64,000 nt of DNA from Methanocaldococcus bathoardescens (GTDB lineage: Archaea > AGJL01 > Methanococci > Methanococcales > Methanocaldococcaceae), in assembly GCF_000739065.1 (NCBI RefSeq), contig NZ_CP009149.1, forward strand, positions 744,001 through 808,000. Reading direction: 5' to 3'. The stretch's first letter is position 1. Each line of letters begins with the position of its first letter. The position numbers were made by a program, and so were the translations under genes. Below are positions 55,715-64,000 of this stretch, piece after piece. The notes under the pieces were generated by a model, which saw nothing but the letters and a program-made list of their open reading frames with translations, searched no databases and was not told the origin of the DNA.

Positions 55715-56941
55715 ATGGATGCAATAATACTATGTGCAGGGAAAGGAGAAAGGTTAAAACCGTTAACTGAAAATAGGCCAAAACCAATGATTCCTATAGC
55801 TGGAAAGCCAATTTTACAACATATTATTGAAAAAGTTGAGGATTTGGTAGATAATATTTACCTAATTGTTAAGTATAAAAAAGAAAAGATTGTTGATTAT
55901 TTTAAAAACCATCCAAAAGTTAAGTTTTTAGAGCAGGGAGAAATAGATGGAACTGGACAGGCAGTTTTAACAGCTAAGGATTATGTAGATGATGAATTTT
56001 TGGTTATAAATGGAGATATTATCTTTGAAAACAGCTTAGATGAATTTTTAAAATACAAATATGCTATTGCTGTTAAAGAAGTAAAAAATCCAGAAAACTT
56101 TGGAGTTGTTGTTTTAGATGATGAAAATAATATTATAGAAATACAGGAAAAACCAAAAAATCCAAAATCAAACTTAATAAACGCTGGAATATACAAATTT
56201 GATAAAAAGATTTTTAAATTGATTGAAAAAACAGAAATTTCTGAAAGAGAGGAGAGGGAAATTACAGATGCAATAAAACAGCTAATTAAAGAAGAAAAAG
56301 TTAAAGGAATTAAGTTAAATGGTTATTGGAATGATGTTGGAAGGCCATGGGATGTATTGGAAGCAAATAAATACCTTTTAAGTAAAATAAATACAGATAT
56401 CAAAGGAAAAATTGAAGAAAATGTTGTTATTAAAGGAAATGTAATAATAGAAGAAGGAGCAATTATTAAATCAAATTCAGTTATTGAAGGTCCTGCAATT
56501 ATTAAAAAAGGAGCTATTGTAGGGCCTTTAGCTTATATAAGACCATATACAGTTTTAATGGAAAATACCTTTGTTGGAAATTCATCTGAAGTTAAAGCAA
56601 GTATAATTATGAAAAATACAAAAATTCCTCATCTGTCTTATGTTGGAGATAGTATAATTGGAGAGAACTGTAATTTTGGCTGTAATACAATAACTGCCAA
56701 CTTAAGATTTGATGATAAACCAGTTAAAGTTAATATAAAAGGTAAAAGAGTTGAAAGCGTTAGAAAATTGGGAGTTATAATGGGAGATAATGTTAAGACA
56801 GGAATTCAAGTGTCTTTTATGCCAGGAGTTAAAGTTGGAAGTAATTGCTGGATTGGGGCAAGTTGTTTAATTGATAGGGATGTAGATAGTAATACATTTG
56901 TTTATAAGAGAGATGAATTAGTGGTTAAGAAATTAAAATAG
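55715..56941 (+). CDS. glmU: GlmU-type bifunctional N-acetyltransferase/uridylyltransferase
   Basis: 408 residues. The N-terminal nucleotidyltransferase has LCAGKGERLKPLTENRPKPMIPI. The C-terminal left-handed beta-helix has hexapeptide repeats (VVIKGNVIIEEGAIIKSNSVIEGPAIIKKGAIVG, LSYVGDSIIGENCNFGCNTITANLRF). This matches the archaeal glucosamine-1-phosphate N-acetyltransferase/UTP transferase. GGTGATATAA precedes the ATG. Palindrome E4 begins just after the stop. Confidence 0.9.
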   Translation: MDAIILCAGKGERLKPLTENRPKPMIPIAGKPILQHIIEKVEDLVDNIYLIVKYKKEKIVDYFKNHPKVKFLEQGEIDGTGQAVLTAKDYVDDEFLVINGDIIFENSLDEFLKYKYAIAVKEVKNPENFGVVVLDDENNIIEIQEKPKNPKSNLINAGIYKFDKKIFKLIEKTEISEREEREITDAIKQLIKEEKVKGIKLNGYWNDVGRPWDVLEANKYLLSKINTDIKGKIEENVVIKGNVIIEEGAIIKSNSVIEGPAIIKKGAIVGPLAYIRPYTVLMENTFVGNSSEVKASIIMKNTKIPHLSYVGDSIIGENCNFGCNTITANLRFDDKPVKVNIKGKRVESVRKLGVIMGDNVKTGIQVSFMPGVKVGSNCWIGASCLIDRDVDSNTFVYKRDELVVKKLK

Positions 56942-56946
56942 AAAGT

Positions 56947-57045
56947 GTTATGCCCTATTGTTGGTATATCCCAAGAGGCATTAAAAGGGGCTGTAAGCCC
57001 CTTCTTAATGCATCCCGGGTATACCAATAGGGCAGAGCCCTATGG
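56947..57045. repeat. Palindromic repeat element, copy E4
   Basis: The inner hairpin CATTAA-AAGGGGCT (56979-56992), loop GTA, AGCCCCTT-C-TTAATG (56996-57010). Then GCATCCCGGGTATACC. Then AATAGGGC/GCCCTAT with loop AGA (57027-57043). The left end GCCCTATTG.TGGTATA is an inverted copy of TATACCAATAGGGC, so the whole element can fold as one long hairpin. Its last bases abut the ribosome binding site of dut. Confidence 0.87.
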
Positions 57046-57056
57046 TGGTGAAATTA

Positions 57057-57527
57057 ATGATTATTGGAGCTAACACTTCAAAAAACTTTTTTGATAATTT
57101 AGAAGATGAGCAAATCCAACAATGTGGAATAGATTTAAGAGTTTGGAAGATATTTAAAATAGAAGGAGAAGGAATTATTGATTTTTCAAATAAAAAAAGG
57201 AAGCTTCCAAACTATATTGAGATATTCAACTCTGAAAAAGATGAATGCATAAAATTAGATAGAGGAGTTTATATTGTAAAGGTAGCTGATTATATAAAAA
57301 TCCCAGAAAATGTTGCTGGTTTTGCATATCCAAGGAGCTCTTTATTGAGAATGGGAGCTACTTTATACTCTGCAGTTCACGACCCTGGTTATGAAGGAAG
57401 ACCAGAATATCTAATGCAAGTTTTTAACCCTATAACCATCTACAAATATGCAAGAATAGCTCAAATTGTTTTTGTTGAGTGTAGGGATGTTAGAGGAGTT
57501 TATGAAGGAATTTACAAAGGAAAATAA
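57057..57527 (+). CDS. dut: dUTPase of the dCTP deaminase family
   Basis: 156 residues from ATG 57057, preceded by GGTGGTG at 57044-57050. The alternative ATG 57042 lies in the palindrome. QQCGIDLRVWKIFKIEG, YPRSSLLRMGATLYSAVHDPGYEGRPEYLMQVFNP and ARIAQIVFVE are the trimeric dUTPase/dCTP deaminase motifs. I favour dUTP diphosphatase, as for M. jannaschii MJ1102 (recalled). The stop is adjacent to the convergent thrB stop. Confidence 0.85.
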   Translation: MIIGANTSKNFFDNLEDEQIQQCGIDLRVWKIFKIEGEGIIDFSNKKRKLPNYIEIFNSEKDECIKLDRGVYIVKVADYIKIPENVAGFAYPRSSLLRMGATLYSAVHDPGYEGRPEYLMQVFNPITIYKYARIAQIVFVECRDVRGVYEGIYKGK

Positions 57528-58430
<903 letters not shown>

Positions 58431-58457
58431 TTAAACCATGCTTTCTCTATTTTTAAG

Positions 58458-58523
58458 AGGCACTGCCGAGCGAAGCGAGGCAGTGCATCCCGGGGTATAC
58501 CAATAGGGGCGTAGCCCCTATGG
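58458..58523. repeat. Palindromic repeat element, copy E5
   Basis: AGAGG then CACTGCC (58461-58467) with GGCAGTG (58479-58485) around GAGCGAAGCGA. Then CATCCCGGGGTATACC. Then AATAGGGGC/GCCCCTAT with loop GTA (58503-58521) and GG. The upper part, C-GA-GC-GAA-GC-GA-G, has tandem G-A mismatches and the very stable GCGAAGC mini-hairpin. It lies between the thrB start and a duplicate of that start. Confidence 0.88.
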
Positions 58524-58556
58524 TACTTTAATTTTCATAATATTCCATCCTTAAAC
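58524..58556 (-). repeat. Duplicate of the thrB ribosome-binding/start region
   Basis: The 33 bases match 58404-58436 at 31 positions. The segment includes the ribosome binding site (GGATGG instead of GGAGGG), the ATG and the first codons of thrB on the minus strand. It is a start without a gene: the reading frame runs into E5. It gives a direct repeat flanking E5. Confidence 0.88.
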
Positions 58557-58566
58557 TATTTTTAAT

Positions 58567-59223
58567 TTATTCTTCTAAAAACATCTTTCTTATAGCATCA
58601 GCGGCATCTTTTTTAACTAAAACTAAAACTCTATCTCCAGCTTTTAATTCAGTATCTCCACTTGGGATTTTTAGCTCATCCCCATCATAAACTGCTATTA
58701 TTAAATAATCTCTCGGCCTTCCAAGCTCTTTTATCTTTTTATTAATTACTTTAGATTTTTCTGGAATTATGAATTCTAAAATCTCAGCTTCTCCTCTACC
58801 AACAACAGTTAAATCTAAAATTCCTGGTCTTTCTATTAATTTTTCTATGTAGTTAGCGGCTATCAATTCAGGGGATATAACCACATCAACTCCTAAGCGT
58901 TCAAAAACATCTTTATATTCTATTTCAGAAATTCTTGCAATGGTTTTATTAATTCCATAACTCTTTGCTAATAATGAACTCATTAAATTAACTTCTTCTT
59001 TTCCAGTAACTGCTATATACATATCTGCATCTTCTATTCCTGCTTCTTCTAATGTTTTTGTTTTTGTGCAATCCCCATTTATCACTAAAGCATCAATCTC
59101 TGCAGATGCTTTTTTGCAGACTTCTTTATCTATATCAATCAAAACAATGTCATGTCCTTTCTCAGATAGAGATTTAGCCAGAGTATAACCAATCCTACCA
59201 ATTCCAGCTATTATAATATACAT
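58567..59223 (-). CDS. trkA: TrkA-type K+ uptake regulatory protein (RCK domain)
   Basis: 218 residues. The N-terminal Rossmann RCK domain starts YIIIAGIGRIGYTLAKSLSEKGHDIVLIDID (nucleotide-binding GxGxxG). A C-terminal TrkA_C domain follows (LTVVGRGEAEILEFIIPEKSKVINKKIKELGRP). It gates a TrkH/Ktr-type potassium channel on NAD(H) or ATP binding. No channel subunit lies next to it. GGTGTTAAGGC precedes the ATG. Confidence 0.93.
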   Translation of the reverse strand: MYIIIAGIGRIGYTLAKSLSEKGHDIVLIDIDKEVCKKASAEIDALVINGDCTKTKTLEEAGIEDADMYIAVTGKEEVNLMSSLLAKSYGINKTIARISEIEYKDVFERLGVDVVISPELIAANYIEKLIERPGILDLTVVGRGEAEILEFIIPEKSKVINKKIKELGRPRDYLIIAVYDGDELKIPSGDTELKAGDRVLVLVKKDAADAIRKMFLEE

Positions 59224-59269
59224 GCCTTAACACCAACAAAATATTGTATCATTAATCTAAAAAAGAAAA

Positions 59270-59824
59270 TTAAAGGATTATTTTCTCATAATATTCATCA
59301 TATCCAAAGTGCCAATGTCTAATTTTTTCCTTTAATTCTTTCTCAAGCTCTAATATTTTATCAAACTCTTCTTTATTTAAATATCCAATATATCCTCTTT
59401 TTATTGCCTCTTCACATTTCAGACTGCAAGGTATAAAACCAGAAGGTAAAACAATGGCATAAATACCTTTACTTTTTAGCTCTTCCCTCATTTCTTCAAC
59501 TTCTTTTAAATGTTCTCTATCTATAGCTATTCTTACATCCTCAACAAAAGATTTTATGCAACAATCTGGGTAATCTAAAAGCTTTCCTATTTCAAAATCA
59601 TCCAATCTTCTATAAATTCCAAGTTCTGTAGAAACTACAGGGTCTATTGCTGGTCTAACCTTTGGTTTGTATTTTTCAACAATTTCAATTTGAAACTTTA
59701 ATCTATTGATTATGTCCTGATATTGAAACTCGTCTAAGCTTTGTATATGCTCTTTTAAAATTTCAAATCCTTCTAATTCCCCAGTTCTCAACTTTTCAAT
59801 TTTATATAGTAGTCTTTTAAGCAT
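59270..59824 (-). CDS. Uncharacterised Cys-containing archaeal protein (DUF483-like)
   Basis: 184 residues. A conserved-looking segment KLLDYPDCCIKSFVEDV and a later GFIPCSLKCEEAIKRG supply four Cys that could bind metal or an Fe-S cluster. The N-terminal ~60 residues are helical. It resembles the archaeal DUF483 family, whose function is unknown. It lies between the trkA and coiled-coil genes on the same strand. Confidence 0.6.
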   Translation of the reverse strand: MLKRLLYKIEKLRTGELEGFEILKEHIQSLDEFQYQDIINRLKFQIEIVEKYKPKVRPAIDPVVSTELGIYRRLDDFEIGKLLDYPDCCIKSFVEDVRIAIDREHLKEVEEMREELKSKGIYAIVLPSGFIPCSLKCEEAIKRGYIGYLNKEEFDKILELEKELKEKIRHWHFGYDEYYEKIIL

Positions 59825-59841
59825 ATTTTCACTTAAAAAGC

Positions 59842-60267
59842 TTATTTTAAAAAGGATAGAATTTTTCCAATGATGCTTGGAGCATAATTAGCCAATATTA
59901 TTATAAGTGCGACAATTATAATATCTCTTTTCAAAGTATCAACTTTTTTATCCAATTGATAAAATTCCTCACCAATCTTTTTATCCAATTGATTGATTTT
60001 TTCATTAACTTGGTTAATTTTATTATCAACATATCTTAAAATTTTTTCTCCAATTAATTCCAAATCTTCTTTTGTTGCCAATTCTTTTCTCAACTCTTCT
60101 TTAAGTTCTAACTTTAAAACTGGTTTTTGTTCTTCAAATTTTTTAGATACATTCTCTTTGCACTGTTTTTCAAAGAATTCTTCTATTATTTTGCAGAGTT
60201 CTTCAGCTTCTTTTTCATCCTTAACATTTTTAATAAGTTCGTATAATTTACTATATGCCACTGCCAT
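59842..60267 (-). CDS. Coiled-coil protein with C-terminal membrane anchor
   Basis: 141 residues from ATG 60267 (GGTGTTTGTT upstream). A long heptad-rich helix (EDLELIGEKILRYVDNKINQVNEKINQLDKKIGEEFYQLDKKVDTLKR, about 70-118) leads into one TM helix (DIIIVALIIILANYAPSIIGKILSF). This resembles DUF1640-type or prefoldin-like archaeal coiled-coil proteins. The N-terminus is helical and acidic. Function unknown; possibly a membrane-tethered scaffold. It lies 17 bases upstream of the 59270-59824 gene on the same strand. Confidence 0.65.
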   Translation of the reverse strand: MAVAYSKLYELIKNVKDEKEAEELCKIIEEFFEKQCKENVSKKFEEQKPVLKLELKEELRKELATKEDLELIGEKILRYVDNKINQVNEKINQLDKKIGEEFYQLDKKVDTLKRDIIIVALIIILANYAPSIIGKILSFLK

Positions 60268-60342
60268 AACAAACACCACAAAATTAAATATTTTACTTAT
60301 TTTATGTTTTTTAGAGTTTATAAAATTTAAAGAGATGTATGG

Positions 60343-61989
60343 TTATTCAATCTCTAATTCAAACCCAACAACTGGGAACTCTAATTCAAAGTTTGTAATA
60401 ACCTCTGGGTGAATCTCTCCAAAGTAGCCAATAATTTTGCCATCTTTTATTATTTTAGCACACCTTCCTTTAATAAATGATGGATGTTCAAAATTATCAA
60501 GCTCATACTCAATTTTAAGTTCTCTTAACAATCCCTCAACGTAGCTCTTTATCTCATTAAAGTTTGTTTCATTATCTACAATAACTCCAGCTATTTTTTT
60601 AACAACTCTTGATTTTGTTTCAACATTTTCATCAATAACAACACAATCTCCAATCTCAAATATTTTTTGTGGCAACTCTTTATGTTTATTTATCCTCAAA
60701 GTTTCCATTAATAATGGTAGAATGCTTTTTCTAACTATTCTGTGTTCAATTGATGCTGGTTTTAAAACTTCTATATAGTTGTTATCTTCAATTCTCATCT
60801 TTTTAAATAAAACCTCATCATTTGAAAGCATTAAGTTTATAACTTCGTAGAACCCAAATCCAACCATAATTTCTCTTATAAAATCACACTTCTTTTCTAA
60901 TTGGTTGAGTTCTCCAATAGTTCCAATAATTGGATACTCTCCAGAGAATTTATTATAGCCGTAAGCAATAGCTACCTCTTCAGCAATGTCAATCTCTCCA
61001 AATACATCAACTCTGTAAGCTGGAATGAAAACCTTTATTTTGTTATCTACAAATTGAGCATCTAATCTACATCTTCTTAAGTAATTTATTATAGCCCCGG
61101 GGGTTAAGTTTGTTCCTAAAACTTTGTTTATATAATCTGGGGTTGTTTCTAAAACATCTTCTTTTAAATCTGGATATATAGTGCTTTGATTATCTTTAAT
61201 TACTTCAACAGCATGTATTTTTCCATATTTTCTCTCTGCTAATGCAGTAACAATAATATTTAGAGTTTTTTCTACTGCATATTTATCAGTTCCAGTAACA
61301 TCAATCAATAAATTCCTTGTTTCAGTTGTAACTCTTGTTAATTCCCCATTAATTATTGGTGGCATTGATAAAACATTACCTTCACTATCTAAAATAATTG
61401 GGAACTTATCATCTTTAATTAAATGAGCATATTTTATCCCTTTCTCATGTTTTTCTAAAATCTCTTTTGGTGTCATCTCTTCTTCAGCATTCAATGGAAC
61501 AAACTTAATCTCATCCCCACTAACTTCTTTGTAGTAGAATGGGGGCTTAACCTTATCAACATCATGAATTCCTATAGCAACTTTCTTCCTATCTCTTCCC
61601 ATAACCCAGTGTAATTTCTCTTGAAGGTTAATTATGCTCTCTAAAACATAATCATCAACAATAACCCCTTTAACTAAAGCCATTGCTATATAAGGTCTTG
61701 TTTCAACATTTTCAACATATAGCTTTACATCTGAACTCTCAATATCATATTTTTTTAATCCTGTTTCTATCCCAATAATTCCTCTAAAACCTCTTGCTAA
61801 ACCTTCAGCACTTAAATAATCTGGCCTATTTGGATTTATTGAGAACTGAATAATTTTTTCTCCATCTTCTTCAAAGATTCCCTCAACCTCAACACCCATC
61901 ATTGGAAATTTCTCTTCAATAAACTCATCCTCTAAGGGCATATTTACCAATCTCTCTAAATCAGCTTTTTTTACATTTATTGTTGGCAT
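60343..61989 (-). CDS. pheT: Phenylalanyl-tRNA synthetase beta subunit
   Basis: 548 residues, the archaeal-eukaryal short form. [75 protein letters not shown] (B3/4 editing domain) and the C-terminal [15 protein letters not shown] and [11 protein letters not shown] regions are conserved. With PheS it charges tRNA-Phe. pheS is not adjacent. GGTGATAAG precedes the ATG. Confidence 0.95.
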   Translation of the reverse strand: MPTINVKKADLERLVNMPLEDEFIEEKFPMMGVEVEGIFEEDGEKIIQFSINPNRPDYLSAEGLARGFRGIIGIETGLKKYDIESSDVKLYVENVETRPYIAMALVKGVIVDDYVLESIINLQEKLHWVMGRDRKKVAIGIHDVDKVKPPFYYKEVSGDEIKFVPLNAEEEMTPKEILEKHEKGIKYAHLIKDDKFPIILDSEGNVLSMPPIINGELTRVTTETRNLLIDVTGTDKYAVEKTLNIIVTALAERKYGKIHAVEVIKDNQSTIYPDLKEDVLETTPDYINKVLGTNLTPGAIINYLRRCRLDAQFVDNKIKVFIPAYRVDVFGEIDIAEEVAIAYGYNKFSGEYPIIGTIGELNQLEKKCDFIREIMVGFGFYEVINLMLSNDEVLFKKMRIEDNNYIEVLKPASIEHRIVRKSILPLLMETLRINKHKELPQKIFEIGDCVVIDENVETKSRVVKKIAGVIVDNETNFNEIKSYVEGLLRELKIEYELDNFEHPSFIKGRCAKIIKDGKIIGYFGEIHPEVITNFELEFPVVGFELEIE

Positions 61990-62102
61990 CTTATCACCAG
62001 AAGTATTTTATTACTCAGTTTTAATAATAAGATAATCAGCTTAATAAAAATTATATGTGAAGTATTTTAATGTAGCTTTTTGAGATAGTATTTATTATTT
62101 AG

Positions 62103-62214
62103 TTTGAATATTCAAATAACATTATTATGTGGCAATATATCATAAATTTACCTTATCTTAGATTAAAAACTAAAAAATTTAAATTAAATAGAGAGATATC
62201 TTAAATATTAAATA
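62103..62214 (+). other. Possible relic of a CRISPR leader, no repeats
   Basis: This part of the 425-base non-coding spacer (61990-62414) contains three blocks in the same order as leaders 1 and 2: AATATTCAAATAACATT (near 62107), CTTAGATTAAAAACT (near 62157) and CTTAAATATTA (near 62200). The central ~200 bases are missing. No repeat follows; instead a MITE-like element starts where an array would begin. The remainder (61990-62102 and 62318-62414) shows only AT-rich promoter-like sequence. Confidence 0.4.
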
Positions 62215-62317
62215 TATAGTGTTTTTCAAAACTTTTTGTAGAAAAAGGCACTTATAAAAGCCATTGGCTTTTATACTCATACCTTAGAAATTATAGTTAA
62301 TTTTGAAAAACACTATA
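62215..62317. mobile_element. MITE-like element, second copy type
   Basis: TATAGTGTTTTTCAAAA (62215-62231) is perfectly inverted at 62301-62317, giving 17-bp terminal repeats and a total of 103 bp. An internal ATAAAAGCC/GGCTTTTAT hairpin lies at the centre. The architecture, size and TATAGT...ACTATA termini match 4246-4354. It has no coding capacity. Confidence 0.7.
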
Positions 62318-62411
62318 AACACACCCATCTAAGGAAAGAAAAATTTTAAATATTTGATTTAAAATTTTTTGTGTGATTACTTTTATCAATCACAAATAAA
62401 TTTCGGTGTAA

Positions 62412-63830
<1,419 letters not shown>

Positions 63831-63866
63831 TTCAAAATTTTTATTTTTAATTTTTAAGGTGTTAAT

Positions 63867-64000
63867 ATGGATGAAAATATTAAAAAGGCAGAGTATTATT
63901 ATAAAAAAGGTGTGGGAGTTGGAAATAAAGGAGATGTAGAAAAGGCTTTAGAATACTTTAATAAAGCCATTGAATTAAATCCACTTTATAGAGATGCATG
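63867..64000 (+). CDS. TPR-repeat protein, N-terminal part (cut by window edge)
   Basis: The 45 codons visible from ATG 63867 (AAGGTG upstream) read KAEYYYKKGVGVGNKGDVEKALEYFNKAIELNPLYRDA, a canonical tetratricopeptide repeat. The rest lies beyond the window. It follows aspartate kinase by 36 bases on the same strand. It probably mediates protein-protein contacts; the partner is unknown. Confidence 0.8.
   Translation, partial: MDENIKKAEYYYKKGVGVGNKGDVEKALEYFNKAIELNPLYRDA

Overview
The window is archaeal and almost certainly comes from a Methanocaldococcus, a hyperthermophilic methanogen very close to M. jannaschii. Base composition is AT-rich with GC-rich islands only at RNA genes. Ribosome binding sites are GGTGA-type and promoters are TATA-type. 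Gene content is methanogen-specific: CODH/acetyl-CoA synthase corrinoid subunits, an McrD-like protein, ArfB, AksF, MfnB, a selenocysteine-containing SelD with its tRNA-Sec, Nop10, eIF2-alpha and SRP54. Nearly every protein matches a M. jannaschii protein from memory, but blocks recalled as distant there (around MJ0099-0135, MJ1591-1597, MJ0565-0571, MJ1096-1108) are adjacent here. A sister species or strain is therefore likelier than M. jannaschii itself.

Layout. 1-1460: end of rnhB, then trmI with a duplicated 3' end around a palindromic element. 1478-4400: tungstate/molybdate transporter wtpABC, a long operator-like palindrome and a MITE-like element. 4393-6920: a TIM-barrel endonuclease IV-like protein, a PD-(D/E)XK nuclease-like protein, ribose-1,5-bisphosphate isomerase and an H/ACA RNA. 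7131-9770: an ABC ATPase/GTPase/Fe-S trio facing an mcrD-like gene. 10051-16160: eIF2-alpha, nop10, arfB, tRNA-Sec, cdhD and cdhE. 16167-24666: aspC, selD with SECIS, purC, purS, serB, aksF, glyA. 24668-26276: composite palindrome, CRISPR leader and array 1 (15 repeats). 26407-38220: secD, a SemiSWEET, IMPase/FBPase, pyruvate kinase, a DHPS-like protein, a helicase, a radical SAM-TRAM protein, tRNA-Leu, intron-containing tRNA-Met and ubiX. 38316-40580: srp54 and CRISPR array 2 (8 repeats). 40813-46031: homocysteine synthesis pair and the feoB-feoA/DtxR iron locus. 46028-53464: hemC, dph6, argC, a three-gene unknown operon, lysA and tRNA-Arg. 53519-61989: mfnB, glmM, glmU, dut, thrB, trkA, small unknowns and pheT. 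62415-end: aspartate kinase and a TPR protein. No cas genes are present.

The most interesting signals are non-coding. (1) A family of modular extragenic palindromes (five loci) has a conserved linker, stems that differ between copies yet stay paired, and mostly GNA-type loops on one strand; at two loci the copy is bounded by a long direct repeat of the neighbouring gene end. (2) A perfect 20-bp complementarity joins the codons just after the selD UGA(Sec) to the selD stop codon/3' UTR, just upstream of the SECIS. (3) Two ~105-bp MITE-like elements have 17-bp perfect terminal inverted repeats, one apparently supplying a TATA box. (4) CRISPR repeat variation is confined to the hairpin loop, and a third, repeat-less leader relic lies near 62103. 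(5) An uncharacterised three-gene operon with a HEPN-like protein is translationally coupled to argC.

Genes that work together: cdhD/cdhE form the corrinoid iron-sulfur protein. wtpABC imports tungstate for tungsten enzymes. The 40813/42333 pair probably inserts sulfur into aspartate semialdehyde for homocysteine. Aspartate kinase, thrB and lysA belong to aspartate-family amino acid synthesis. glmM and glmU make UDP-GlcNAc. selD and tRNA-Sec support selenocysteine decoding. feoA/feoB are probably controlled by the divergent DtxR-like repressor.
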